This document shows, piece after piece, positions 52,903 through 61,456 of a stretch of DNA of 64,000 nt; positions within the stretch are counted from its first letter, which is position 1, and every line of letters begins with the position of its first letter. A program made the translations under genes and the position numbers. The DNA comes from Sphingomonas sp. LHG3406-1. Lineage in GTDB: Bacteria > Pseudomonadota > Alphaproteobacteria > Sphingomonadales > Sphingomonadaceae. Location: assembly GCF_029637485.1 (NCBI RefSeq), contig NZ_CP069128.1, positions 2,388,001 to 2,452,000 on the forward strand. Direction: 5' to 3'. The notes under the pieces are model-generated. The model ran no database searches. It worked only from the letters and a program-made list of their open reading frames with translations, and was not told the origin of the DNA.

Positions 52903-53559
52903 ATGCGGGAAGAGGGAGCAAGGGAAGAGGCGCGCCAGGCTGGCCGCACGCTGCGCTGCGTGCTGGCACTTGGTGCGCATCCAGATGATCTCGAGCTCGG
53001 CTGCGGAGCGACGCTGGCGAAGCTGGCGGCCGAAGGAGTCGAGGTGCGGGCGATGGTCTTCACCGCCGGCGATCGCGGCGCGCCAGGTGACTTCGACCGC
53101 CGCGCCGAAACCCGCACGGCGCTCGCCTCGCTTGGAGTCGCCACCGTCGTCCAGCACGACTTCATCGACACGCGCCTGCACCAGGCACTGAACGAGATCA
53201 TCGCCGCCATCGAGGAAGAAGTGGCGCGCTGCCGGCCCGACCGGGTCTACACCATGTTCGACGCCGACCGGCACCAGGACCATCGAACGCTCTACGAGGC
53301 CTCGGCGGTCGCCTGCCGCAAGGTACCGCAGATCCTCGGCTACGAGACTCCGAGCTCCTATCCCAATTTCCTGCCGACCGTGTTCGAGCCGGTCGGAGAA
53401 CATCTCGAGCGCAAGGTCGCGGCCCTCAAGCTCCACGCCAGCCAGGAGCATCGGCTGTACATGGACGAGGAGAAGGTACGCGCCGCCGCCCACTTCCGCG
53501 GGGCGCAGGTCGACCTCGGTCCCAGCGAAGGCTTCATCGCCTACAAGATGGTGCTCTGA
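52903..53559 (+). CDS. PIG-L/LmbE family deacetylase (YaiS-like)
   Basis: This 218-residue zinc deacetylase has the metal motif AHPDD (about 25-29) and HQDH (about 124-127). It removes N-acetyl groups from GlcNAc-containing sugars or lipids in the cytosol or at the inner membrane face. It is the first of a four-gene same-strand run, with 3 nt to the GT2 gene. Position and content match E. coli yaiS. Function is inferred from family and context. Confidence 0.85.
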   Translation: MREEGAREEARQAGRTLRCVLALGAHPDDLELGCGATLAKLAAEGVEVRAMVFTAGDRGAPGDFDRRAETRTALASLGVATVVQHDFIDTRLHQALNEIIAAIEEEVARCRPDRVYTMFDADRHQDHRTLYEASAVACRKVPQILGYETPSSYPNFLPTVFEPVGEHLERKVAALKLHASQEHRLYMDEEKVRAAAHFRGAQVDLGPSEGFIAYKMVL

Positions 53560-53562
53560 GCG

Positions 53563-54702
53563 ATGAAGACCTTTCTCTTCTTCGCCATGGCGATGGGGGT
53601 GCTCGCCTACCTGTGGCACATCCATCGGCGGCGGCCGAGCTGGCGCTATCGCTCGGTCGATGTCGTGGTGCCCGCCTACAATGAGGAGCCGTGCATCCGG
53701 GCGACGCTCGAAGCTCTGCTCCGCAACCTTTACGTCTCGCGGGTCATCTGCGTGAACGATGGGTCGACCGACGGCACCGCGCGGGAGATCGACCGGCTCG
53801 CGGCCGAGTGGCCGGGGCGGCTGATCGCCGTCCACCAGCCCAATGGCGGCAAGGGCTCGGCGCTGATGCACGGCCTCGACTATGTCGCGACCGAGGCCGT
53901 CTTCCTGACCGACGCCGACACGCACGTTCCGCCGGGCAGCGACGGCCTCGGCTATCTGCTGGCCGAGATCGAGCATGGGGCTGACGCTGCGGGCGGCATT
54001 CCTTCGTCGGCGCTCGGCGGGGCCGGGCTGCTCCCGCGCATCCGCGCCTCGGTCAAGCTGCCGATGATCGCGATCAAGCGGACCTTCCAGCAGCTGGTCG
54101 GGGGCGCTCCCTTCATCATCTCGGGTGCCTGCGGGATGTTCCGCACGGAGGTGCTTCGCGAGGTCGGCTTTTCCGACCGCACCAAGGTCGAGGATCTCGA
54201 CCTCACCTGGACACTGGTCGCGCGTGGCTTGCGGGTCCGGCAGGTCAGCCGCTGCATCGTCTATCCGCAGGAGTGCAATACGGTCGCGGAGGAGTGGCGG
54301 CGCTGGCGCCGGTGGATCGTCGGCTATGCAGTCTGCATGCGGCTGCACCGCCGCCTGCTCCTCACCCGCTTCGGGCTGATCAGCGTCCTGCCCATGTTCC
54401 TGCTCGTGGGAAGCGGGGTCGCCGCCTATGTCGGCCACCTCGTGCCGCTTGCGGTGGACGGGCCGTGGGCGCGCATTCCCCTGGTCTTCTTTCCCATGCT
54501 GTGGGTCGCCGCGGTGCTGGTGATTGGCGCGCTGAGCGCCATCCACCATCGCCGCCCCGAGCTGGTGCCGCTGGCGCCGCTGGCCGTCTTCTATGTCCTG
54601 CTCTCCTATGCCGTCTGGTTGGTCCACGGCTTCGCCGGCCTGATCACCGGCCGCGAGCAGCAGCGCGACAAGCCGACGAGGTACGCCCATGTGGTGGACT
54701 GA
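53563..54702 (+). CDS. family 2 glycosyltransferase, membrane-bound (YaiP-like)
   Basis: This 379-residue inner-membrane GT2 has an N-terminal anchor (about 4-20), the GT-A motifs VVVPAYNEEP, NDGSTDGTA (D), LTDADTHV (DxD) and EDLDLTW, and the RRWRRW motif resembling the QxxRW of processive synthases. Two or three membrane helices follow (about 270-350). It could polymerise a polysaccharide across the membrane, like PgaC or YaiP. It overlaps the next gene by 14 nt. Confidence 0.85.
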   Translation: MKTFLFFAMAMGVLAYLWHIHRRRPSWRYRSVDVVVPAYNEEPCIRATLEALLRNLYVSRVICVNDGSTDGTAREIDRLAAEWPGRLIAVHQPNGGKGSALMHGLDYVATEAVFLTDADTHVPPGSDGLGYLLAEIEHGADAAGGIPSSALGGAGLLPRIRASVKLPMIAIKRTFQQLVGGAPFIISGACGMFRTEVLREVGFSDRTKVEDLDLTWTLVARGLRVRQVSRCIVYPQECNTVAEEWRRWRRWIVGYAVCMRLHRRLLLTRFGLISVLPMFLLVGSGVAAYVGHLVPLAVDGPWARIPLVFFPMLWVAAVLVIGALSAIHHRRPELVPLAPLAVFYVLLSYAVWLVHGFAGLITGREQQRDKPTRYAHVVD

Positions 54703-55306
54703 ACTCGAGTCGCTCGCCGAGGCGCTTGCCGACGAACGAGGCGCCATCGACTCGACGGCGGCGATCGACCCGACGGCGGTGATCGACGAGCGCCGCGGAC
54801 CGGTGCGGGTCGGCGCACGGACGAGGGTCTGTGCCGGTGCCCGGATCGAGGGACCGGCGGTGATCGGCGCCGACTGCCTGGTCGGCAATCTCGCCCTCGT
54901 CCGCGGGGCCGTGCGTTTGGGCGACGGCGTGCGCATCGGCTTCGCGGCCGAGGTCAAGAACGCGCTGATCGGTGACGGCGTCAGCATCGGCCCGCAATGC
55001 TTCGTCGCCGACAGCCGTCTCGACGAGGGCGCCTATCTCGGCGCGCAGGTGCGGACGTCGAACCACCGCCTCGACGGCCGCACGGTCGCGGTCGAGTGGG
55101 AAGGAGAGCGGCGCGACAGCGGCCGCGAGAAACTGGGATGCTGGATCGGAGCCGGCGCGGCGCTCGGGATTCAGGTGATCGTGCTGCCCGGCCGGATCGT
55201 GGCCCCGGGCAGCCTCTTCGGGCCGCGCATCACCATCGAAAGAAATCTCCCGACCGGCCGCTACCGGCTGGCGCAACAACTGCACGCCGAAGCGGCGTCG
55301 AACTGA
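54689..55306 (+). CDS. left-handed beta-helix acyltransferase-like protein (YaiX-like)
   Basis: The 205 residues contain hexapeptide repeats (IDSTAAIDPTAVID, IEGPAVIGADCLVGN, VRIGFAAEVKNALIGDGVSIG), the LbH fold of acetyltransferases. The pattern with VKNALIGDGV...NHRLDGRTV resembles the C-terminal part of GlmU-type enzymes. In E. coli K-12 the corresponding yaiX is broken by IS2; this copy looks complete. It would O- or N-acylate the sugar polymer or its precursor. It overlaps the GT2 gene. Confidence 0.78.
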   Translation: MWWTELESLAEALADERGAIDSTAAIDPTAVIDERRGPVRVGARTRVCAGARIEGPAVIGADCLVGNLALVRGAVRLGDGVRIGFAAEVKNALIGDGVSIGPQCFVADSRLDEGAYLGAQVRTSNHRLDGRTVAVEWEGERRDSGREKLGCWIGAGAALGIQVIVLPGRIVAPGSLFGPRITIERNLPTGRYRLAQQLHAEAASN

Positions 55307-55319
55307 AAGGACCGGAAGA

Positions 55320-56168
55320 ATGACCAAGACGACATTCTGCATCCTGCCGCTGGCGCTGCTGGCGGCAATGCCGGCAATGGCGGGCGAGACCTTGCGCAAC
55401 GGCCAGCCGGGCGAACCCGAGTTCGGCGAGAAGAGCGGGCCGCCCTCGTTGTTCAAGACGTCCTTCTCGGGCGACTATACCGGCTTCTCCGACGACCGGG
55501 GCAGCCGGCGCCTGATCACTGGCGAATTCGTCCGCGACACGGGTCCGACCAGCTTCATCCTCGGCTTCTCCCAGGGCAGGCGCGACTTCGGCAAGGGCAA
55601 GAAGAGCTATGACGGGATCCGCGTGACGGCCTCGGTCGGCCATGACTGGAGCAATCGCATCTCGACCGTGACCACCATCGCCGCTTCCGACGATAGCCCG
55701 GTGTTCGAGCAGTTCCGCGCCCAGCAGGACGTCGACGTGAAGGTGGTCGGCGGCACCGTTCTCCGTCTTGGCGGCCGCTATTCGCGCTTCAGGGGCGGTG
55801 TCGACGTCAGCGCCGCCACGGCGGGGATCACGCAATATCTCGGCGGCGGCTTCCTCTCCTACCGGCTGAGCGCCTTCGACACGCGCGGGCGCGGCACCAG
55901 CTTCGCCCACCTCGCCTCGTTCAAGATCAAGGATCCGCGCGGCAAGGGCTCGACCCAGCTGTGGGCCGGCACCGGCAGCAGCCTCCACGAATCTGACTGG
56001 GAGCCCGATGTCCAGAAGGGCCGTGCGACCAGCCTTTCCCTCAAGCGCAGCCAGCCGATCTCCAGGCACGTGTCGCTGTCGGTCTCGGTTGGTCGCACCT
56101 GGTATGATCGTCCGCTCGGCGACTATCAGGGCACCAGGTTCGGCTTCGGCCTGGCTTACAATCGCTGA
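55320..56168 (+). CDS. YaiO-like outer membrane beta-barrel protein
   Basis: This 282-residue precursor has a signal peptide (CILPLALLAAMPAMA) and an alternating hydrophobic/polar beta-strand pattern ending FGLAYNR. Position at the end of the PIG-L, GT2 and LbH genes matches yaiO in E. coli; the C-terminal YaiO domain is also found in PgaA-like porins. It may export or anchor the polymer. The family call is from pattern and context, so moderate certainty. Confidence 0.65.
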   Translation: MTKTTFCILPLALLAAMPAMAGETLRNGQPGEPEFGEKSGPPSLFKTSFSGDYTGFSDDRGSRRLITGEFVRDTGPTSFILGFSQGRRDFGKGKKSYDGIRVTASVGHDWSNRISTVTTIAASDDSPVFEQFRAQQDVDVKVVGGTVLRLGGRYSRFRGGVDVSAATAGITQYLGGGFLSYRLSAFDTRGRGTSFAHLASFKIKDPRGKGSTQLWAGTGSSLHESDWEPDVQKGRATSLSLKRSQPISRHVSLSVSVGRTWYDRPLGDYQGTRFGFGLAYNR

Positions 56169-56199
56169 CGAGCCGGCGCACCGGCAAGAGCATTAATCA

Positions 56200-56231
56200 T
56201 TCTGAATGGCGGCCGACACCGCCATTCAGAA
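56200..56231 (+). terminator. perfect 13-bp hairpin after the YaiO-like gene
   Basis: TTCTGAATGGCGG and CCGCCATTCAGAA enclose a 6-nt loop. No T-run follows. It is 31 nt after the yaiO-like stop and upstream of the GYNQPY-repeat gene, so it could end the polysaccharide operon or act in the leader of the next gene. Confidence 0.55.
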
Positions 56232-56306
56232 GTGATGCAGCGCGAATCGGCCATAAGCGTTGCAACGAGCGGTAACTCCCGCTTCGCGCAACAAGGAGAC
56301 GTGGCC

Positions 56307-56918
56307 ATGAAGGCTGTTTCAAAGATCCTCGCTGGTGCAGCCGCCGTCGCGGCGCTTTCGGTGGGTGCGGCGGCTCCGGCCGCGGCGCAATATTATCCGC
56401 AGCCCGGCTATGGGCAGGGCGGCCTCGGTGACGTGATCACCGGCGCCATCCTCAATTCCATCCTGCGTGGCCAGAACCCGTACGGATACAATCAGTATTA
56501 CGGCCGCAGCGACTATAATCTCGAGCGCGCCGCGGTGCAGCAGTGCGCCGTCGCCGCCGAGCAGCGCATCAACAGCCGCTATGGTGGTCGCTACAACCAG
56601 CCTTACGGCGGGTACAACCAGCCCTATGGCGGGTACAACCAGCCCTACGGCGGGTACAACCAGCCCTATGGCTACAACCAGGCCGGCGCCTTCCGCGTCG
56701 TTCAGATCGACCGTGTGAACCGGACCAGGAACGGCAACATGCGGGTATATGGTCTGGCTTCGAGCGGCGCCTACCAGGGCAATTACGGCCAGCCTTACTA
56801 TGGCGGCTACAACCAGCCCTATGGCTATGGCTACAATCAGGCGCAGGCCAACTTCCGCTTCAACTGCAAGTTCGATCGGAGCGGCCGGATCAGCGATCTC
56901 AAGATCAACCGCGCCTAA
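56307..56918 (+). CDS. exported low-complexity protein with GYNQPY repeats
   Basis: The 203-residue precursor has a signal peptide (SKILAGAAAVAALSVGAAAPAAAQ). The middle carries near-perfect GGYNQPY repeats encoded by 21-bp tandem repeats, with more copies near the end. The C-terminus FRFNCKFDRSGRISDLKINRA and the QQCAVAAEQ stretch have one Cys each, probably paired. The N- and C-terminal parts resemble small exported proteins of sphingomonads of unknown function. The ATG at 56307 has AAGGAG 8 nt upstream. The Q/N/Y/G-rich part is prion-like in composition. Confidence 0.75.
   Translation: MKAVSKILAGAAAVAALSVGAAAPAAAQYYPQPGYGQGGLGDVITGAILNSILRGQNPYGYNQYYGRSDYNLERAAVQQCAVAAEQRINSRYGGRYNQPYGGYNQPYGGYNQPYGGYNQPYGYNQAGAFRVVQIDRVNRTRNGNMRVYGLASSGAYQGNYGQPYYGGYNQPYGYGYNQAQANFRFNCKFDRSGRISDLKINRA
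56592..56671 (+). repeat. 21-bp coding tandem repeat (GGYNQPY)
   Basis: Almost four units of 21 bp, each encoding YNQPYGG, with single synonymous or no differences. The copy number is likely to vary by slippage. Confidence 0.85.
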
Positions 56919-56950
56919 GACTGCCTAGGCTTCCACGCGAGTGGACAGGA

Positions 56951-56984
56951 AGGCGCCGGAGCCATAGGGCTTCGGCGCCTTTTC
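56951..56984 (+). terminator. Rho-independent terminator upstream of guaA
   Basis: Stem AGGCGCCGGAGCC pairs with GGGCTTCGGCGCCT (one mismatch) around ATA, followed by TTTTCTC. It ends the GYNQPY-repeat gene and isolates guaA. Confidence 0.85.
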
Positions 56985-57008
56985 TCGTGCGCACGGAGTC
57001 CGACCGCC

Positions 57009-58568
57009 TTGACCGTCCAGCCGGCTGAAACCCTCCTCATCGTCGACTTCGGCAGCCAGGTGACCCAGCTCATCGCCCGCCGCATCCGCGAAGCCGGCGT
57101 CTATTGCGAGATCGCCCCGTTCAACGCCGCCGAGGAAGCGTTCGAGCGCCTCGCGCCCAAGGGCATCATCTTCTCCGGCGGGCCGTCGTCGGTCACCTGG
57201 GAGAACAGCCCGCGGGCGCCGCAGGTGCTGTTCGACAGCGGCCTGCCCCTGCTCGGCATCTGCTACGGCCAGCAGACCCTCCACCAGCAGCTGGGCGGCA
57301 AGGTCGTCACGTCCGACCAGAAGGAATTCGGCCGCGCCTTCATCGAGGTGATGGCGCCGTCCGCCTTGTTCGATGGCCTGTGGCAGGTCGGCGAGCGCCA
57401 CCAGGTGTGGATGAGCCACGGCGACCGGGTCGAAAGCCTGGCGCCCGGCTTCTCGATCGTCGCGGCTTCTGAAGGCGCGCCCTTCGCCATCGCCACCGAC
57501 GAGGAGCGCCGCCGCTACAGCCTGATGTTCCATCCGGAAGTGGTCCACACGCCCGACGGCGGCAAGCTGCTCGCCAATTTCGCGCGCCACATCTGCGGTT
57601 GCTCGGGCGAATGGTCGATGGCCGCCTATCGCGATCAGAAGATCGCCGACATCCGCGCCCAGGTCGGCAGCGGCAAGGTCATCTGCGGCCTGTCGGGCGG
57701 CGTCGACAGCGCGGTCGCTGCCGTGCTCATCCATGAGGCGATTGGCGACCAGCTGACGTGCGTCTTCGTCGATCACGGCCTGATGCGCGCCCGCGAAGCG
57801 GAGGAGGTCGTCTCCCTCTTCCGCGGCACCTACAACATTCCGCTGGTCCACGTCCGCGCCGAGGAGTTGTTCCTGTCCGGGCTCGCCGGCGTCAGCGACC
57901 CCGAAGCCAAGCGCAAGTTCATCGGCAAGACCTTCATCGAGGTCTTCGAGGAGGAAGCAAGGAAGATCGGCGGCGCCGACTTCCTGGCGCAGGGCACGCT
58001 TTATCCCGACGTCATCGAGAGCGTCAGCTTCACCGGCGGCCCTTCGGTCACCATCAAGAGCCACCACAATGTCGGCGGGCTCCCTGAGCGCATGAACATG
58101 AAGCTGGTCGAACCGCTTCGCGAACTGTTCAAGGACGAGGTCCGCGAACTTGGCGTCGAGCTCGGCCTTCCGCCGGCCTTCGTCGGCCGCCATCCCTTTC
58201 CGGGGCCGGGCCTGGCCATCCGCATCCCGGGCGAAGTCTCGAAGGAGAAGTGCGACATCCTCCGCAAGGCGGACCTCATCTACCTCGAGGAAATCCGCAA
58301 CGCGGGTCTCTACGACGCCATCTGGCAGGCTTTTGCCGTGCTGCTGCCGGTGCGCACGGTCGGCGTCATGGGCGACGCGCGCACCTATGATTACGTCTGC
58401 GGCCTGCGTGCGGTGACCAGCGTCGATGGCATGACCGCCGACGTCTACCCGTTCAGCAGCGAATTCCTCAGCCGGGTCGCGACCCGCATCGTCAACGAGG
58501 TGCAGGGCATCAACCGCGTGGTCTACGACTATACGTCGAAGCCGCCGGGCACCATCGAGTGGGAATGA
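57009..58568 (+). CDS. guaA: GMP synthase (glutamine-hydrolysing)
   Basis: GuaA makes GMP from XMP, glutamine and ATP in the cytosol. The 519 residues have the class I amidotransferase domain (nucleophile in [18 protein letters not shown]) and the ATP pyrophosphatase P-loop SGGVDSAVA with the C-terminal [14 protein letters not shown] dimer domain. The start is TTG at 57009; no in-frame ATG or GTG precedes the conserved [15 protein letters not shown] lies about 10 nt upstream. Confidence 0.96.
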   Translation: MTVQPAETLLIVDFGSQVTQLIARRIREAGVYCEIAPFNAAEEAFERLAPKGIIFSGGPSSVTWENSPRAPQVLFDSGLPLLGICYGQQTLHQQLGGKVVTSDQKEFGRAFIEVMAPSALFDGLWQVGERHQVWMSHGDRVESLAPGFSIVAASEGAPFAIATDEERRRYSLMFHPEVVHTPDGGKLLANFARHICGCSGEWSMAAYRDQKIADIRAQVGSGKVICGLSGGVDSAVAAVLIHEAIGDQLTCVFVDHGLMRAREAEEVVSLFRGTYNIPLVHVRAEELFLSGLAGVSDPEAKRKFIGKTFIEVFEEEARKIGGADFLAQGTLYPDVIESVSFTGGPSVTIKSHHNVGGLPERMNMKLVEPLRELFKDEVRELGVELGLPPAFVGRHPFPGPGLAIRIPGEVSKEKCDILRKADLIYLEEIRNAGLYDAIWQAFAVLLPVRTVGVMGDARTYDYVCGLRAVTSVDGMTADVYPFSSEFLSRVATRIVNEVQGINRVVYDYTSKPPGTIEWE

Positions 58569-58589
58569 CCGGGGCGGAGTAGGCTAGTC

Positions 58590-60185
58590 ATGGACAGCAT
58601 CGGCGGCGACCTGACCTTCATGACCCCTCAGCCCTTCGAGGGAGATCAACTCGACGCCATCCGCGCCATCTCGGTCGAGAGAAGCTATGCACCCGGAGAT
58701 CTGCTGCTGGCTGCCGAAGAGCCCTTCGACCGCTTCATCCTGGTCGAAAGCGGGCGGATCGAGGTCGTCGATCCCGACACCGGCGGGCGGCTGCTCGAAG
58801 CGACCCTTGGCCCGGGCCAGTTCGTCGGCGAGCTCAATTTCCTCAGCGGCTCGCCCATGTCGCTCGCCATGCGCGCGTGCGAGCCGACCCGGACGCTCGA
58901 AGCGCCCCGCCTCGCCATGCTCGACCTGATGAGCCGCGTACCCGAGATCGGCGACCATATACTGACCGTCTTCGCCGCCCGCCGCCGCACCATCTTCGAA
59001 GAGGGACGGAGCAGCATCCGGCTGGTCGGCATGGACCAGGACCCGGCAGTGGGCCGAATCGCCAGCTTCCTCGACCGCAATCGCATCGCCTTCCGCAGCC
59101 GCGACCCGGAGACCGGCGAGCAGCCAGGAGTCCTGATCGGCGATGGCAGGCTCGACGATCCGTCACCACGCACGCTGGCACGGCGGCTTGGCCTCGACAT
59201 CGACAGCGCCGACCGTGATCAGCTCGATCTCATCATCGTTGGCGCTGGCCCAGCGGGAGTCGCGGCCGCCGTCTATGCCGGGGCGGAGGGGCTGCGCGCG
59301 CTGGTCGTCGAGGACACGGCCATCGGCGGCCAGGCCGGCACCAGCAGCCGGATCGAGAATTATCTTGGCTTCCCGACCGGCATCTCCGGCGCCGACCTGA
59401 TCTTCCGCGGTGAGGTGCAGGCGATGAAGTTCGGCACTCGCTTCGCCATGCCGCGACGGGTGGACAAGCTGGCACAGACCGACGACGGCTTCTGCATCAC
59501 GCTCGACGACGGCGACCAGCTCTGCGCGAAGGCTGTGCTGGTCGCGACCGGGGTCCAGTATCAGCGGCTGCCGGTCGATCGGCTGGAAGCATTCGAGGGC
59601 GCCGGCGTCTATTATGCCGCGACCGAGATGGAGGCGCGCTTCTGCCGGGAGACGGAGGCGGTGGTAATCGGCGGCGGCAACAGCGCCGGTCAGGCCGCCA
59701 TGTACCTCTCGCGTACCGCCCGCCACGTCCACCTGCTGGTGCGCCGCTCCGGGTTGGCCGACACGATGAGCGCCTACCTTCGCCAGCGGCTGGAGGCCGA
59801 CCCGCGCATCACCATCCACTATCGCACCGAGCTGGCGGGCCTCGAAGGCGAGCAGCGCCTGTCGGCCGTCCGGATTGCGGGACCAGGCGGCGAGCGGCGA
59901 CTGGAGAGTTCGGCATTGTTCGTGATGATCGGCGCGGCGCCGAACACCGCCTGGTTGTCCGGGCTGGTGGCGCTCGACCCGAAAGGCTTTGTCCTGACCG
60001 GCCAGGAAGTCGGCGGGCGGAGCACGTTCGAGTCGTCGCATCCCGGCATCTTCGCGGTCGGCGATGTCCGCGCGGGCTCGGTGAAGCGCGTGGCCTCCTC
60101 GGTCGGCGAGGGCTCCGTGGTGATCAGCGCCGTCTGGAGCCACGTCAACGCGCCGCCCGCTCCGACAACCGGCATTGGCGGCTAA
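58590..60185 (+). CDS. cyclic nucleotide-binding domain fused to thioredoxin-reductase-like flavoprotein
   Basis: This 531-residue fusion has an N-terminal CNBD-like domain (about 20-125; LGPGQFVGELNFLSG matches the phosphate-binding cassette) and then a TrxR-like FAD/NAD domain (GAGPAG about 218, GGGNSA about 361, C-terminal GDVRAGSVKRVASSVGEGS). Where TrxR has the redox CxxC, this reads VYYAATEMEA, with no cysteines, so it cannot reduce thioredoxin by that route. It might act as a ligand-gated FAD oxidase or a nitrite/quinone-type reductase. No thioredoxin gene adjoins. Family function is not established. Confidence 0.85.
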   Translation: MDSIGGDLTFMTPQPFEGDQLDAIRAISVERSYAPGDLLLAAEEPFDRFILVESGRIEVVDPDTGGRLLEATLGPGQFVGELNFLSGSPMSLAMRACEPTRTLEAPRLAMLDLMSRVPEIGDHILTVFAARRRTIFEEGRSSIRLVGMDQDPAVGRIASFLDRNRIAFRSRDPETGEQPGVLIGDGRLDDPSPRTLARRLGLDIDSADRDQLDLIIVGAGPAGVAAAVYAGAEGLRALVVEDTAIGGQAGTSSRIENYLGFPTGISGADLIFRGEVQAMKFGTRFAMPRRVDKLAQTDDGFCITLDDGDQLCAKAVLVATGVQYQRLPVDRLEAFEGAGVYYAATEMEARFCRETEAVVIGGGNSAGQAAMYLSRTARHVHLLVRRSGLADTMSAYLRQRLEADPRITIHYRTELAGLEGEQRLSAVRIAGPGGERRLESSALFVMIGAAPNTAWLSGLVALDPKGFVLTGQEVGGRSTFESSHPGIFAVGDVRAGSVKRVASSVGEGSVVISAVWSHVNAPPAPTTGIGG

Positions 60186-60240
60186 CCAGCCGTTTACCGC
60201 TGACTTGACGCCAGGGCGGCAGGCGGCATGGCATGGAGCC

Positions 60241-60819
60241 ATGTTCCATCGCTCCGCCCTGCGCTTCGCTCCGCTCGCCGTCGCCGCGGCCCTGCTCGCC
60301 TCCTGCGCCACTGCTCCACAGCGCAGCATCGCACCGCCGCCGCCGGTGGCCGAAGCGAAGCTGCCCTACGAATGGACCCACGGCCATGCGCCCAAGGCGA
60401 CCAAGGAAGCCCGGGCCCTGTTCGGCACCGTGGCGCTGACGCCAGGCCAGTATCGCTGGGCCGCGACCATCCCGGACGCGCCGGCAAAGGTCGTGATCGA
60501 CCGGCTGCAGCAGCTCATGTTCGTTTACAAGGGCGACACGCTCGTCGGCGTCTCGACCATCTCGTCGGGCAAGAAGGGCAAGGAGTCCCCGCTTGGTTAC
60601 TGGAAGGTGTTCCGCAAGCAGGTGAAGGGCTTCTCCCGCAAGTACGACAACGCACCCATGCCTTACATGCAGATGTACGACGAGAAGGGCATCGCCTTTC
60701 ACGGTGGCGCGCTGCCCGGCTACCCTGCCAGCCGCGGCTGCGTGCGACTGCCGGTCGAGTTCGCCAAGAAGCTCTACGGGCTGACGACGATGGGCACTGA
60801 GGTCGTCATCGAGGGATAG
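60241..60819 (+). CDS. L,D-transpeptidase lipoprotein (YkuD domain)
   Basis: The 192-residue precursor has lipobox LASC (Cys22), so it is membrane-anchored, and a YkuD core HGGALPGYPASRGCVRLP (Cys167). It is clearly related to the L,D-transpeptidase at 52.1 kb. It may attach or cross-link peptidoglycan. The ATG at 60241 is chosen because it starts the signal; the longer frame overlaps the previous gene. Confidence 0.9.
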   Translation: MFHRSALRFAPLAVAAALLASCATAPQRSIAPPPPVAEAKLPYEWTHGHAPKATKEARALFGTVALTPGQYRWAATIPDAPAKVVIDRLQQLMFVYKGDTLVGVSTISSGKKGKESPLGYWKVFRKQVKGFSRKYDNAPMPYMQMYDEKGIAFHGGALPGYPASRGCVRLPVEFAKKLYGLTTMGTEVVIEG

Positions 60820-60831
60820 TCTCACATCTGC

Positions 60832-60852
60832 TATTGCGAAGCGTTCGCAATA
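60832..60852. promoter_or_regulatory. palindromic operator-like site before the ferric-reductase-like gene
   Basis: A 9-3-9 palindrome (TATTGCGAA-GCG-TTCGCAATA) lies 16 nt upstream of the GTG start. It resembles the TTGCGAAT-type iron-regulator (Fur-like) boxes reported for alphaproteobacteria. No binding is proven; it could also be a hairpin in mRNA. Confidence 0.45.
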
Positions 60853-60868
60853 TGGCTAGTCAGCGGTC

Positions 60869-61456
60869 GTGATCTTCCGCGGCAAGTATCTCGTCTGGGC
60901 TGTCCTCGCGCTGCCGCTCGCAATCGCACTCTTCCGCTACGCGCTCGCGCCCGAAGCCTGGCCGGGCGACCTCCTCCATCCGACGGGGGAATGGTCGGCG
61001 CGCTTCATCATCCTCGCGCTGGTGGTAACGCCGCTCCGCCTGCTTTGGCCCGACGCACGGCCGGTCCGCTTCCTCGCCCGGCATCGACGGTCGCTGGGCG
61101 TCGCGGCCTTCCTCTACGCCCTTGCCCATACTATCGCCTACGTCGCCGACATGGGCAGCCTCGCCGACATGCTCGCCGAGATCGGCGCGCCGGCGATCTG
61201 GACGGGCTGGGCGGCGCTGCTGATCCTGATCCCGCTCGGCCTCACCAGCAACGATGCCGCCGTGCGGGTGCTGAAGGCCGGCTGGAAGCGTCTCCAGCGC
61301 CTCGCCTATCCGGCTGCCATCCTGACCCTCGTCCACTGGGCGCTGGTCCATGACGGCCTCACCGCCGCCCTCGTCCACTTCGTGCCGCTCGCCCTGCTGC
61401 AGGCGGTGCGCCTGTTCCGCTCTCGTTCGAAGCAACCCACAAGGAGTCCTGCCTGA
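60869..61456 (+). CDS. ferric reductase-like transmembrane protein (MsrQ/YedZ type)
   Basis: This 195-residue inner-membrane protein has about five to six hydrophobic helices, with His in HPTGEWSARF, AHTIAYVA and LVHWALVHD likely to bind heme. The arrangement matches the ferric-reductase-like/MsrQ family. MsrP (the periplasmic molybdopterin partner) is absent. Start is GTG at 60869. It overlaps the PepSY gene by one base (TGATG), so the pair works as a unit, perhaps in transmembrane electron transfer to iron or a periplasmic target. Confidence 0.78.
   Translation: MIFRGKYLVWAVLALPLAIALFRYALAPEAWPGDLLHPTGEWSARFIILALVVTPLRLLWPDARPVRFLARHRRSLGVAAFLYALAHTIAYVADMGSLADMLAEIGAPAIWTGWAALLILIPLGLTSNDAAVRVLKAGWKRLQRLAYPAAILTLVHWALVHDGLTAALVHFVPLALLQAVRLFRSRSKQPTRSPA

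Noticed and set aside
52720..54987. Long minus-strand open frame across the PIG-L and GT2 genes
   Set aside because: Antisense shadow of two clearly coding genes; composition is D/E/R/H-rich with no motif.
56592..56671. Tandem units considered as a CRISPR array
   Set aside because: Units are contiguous 21-bp coding repeats without spacers.
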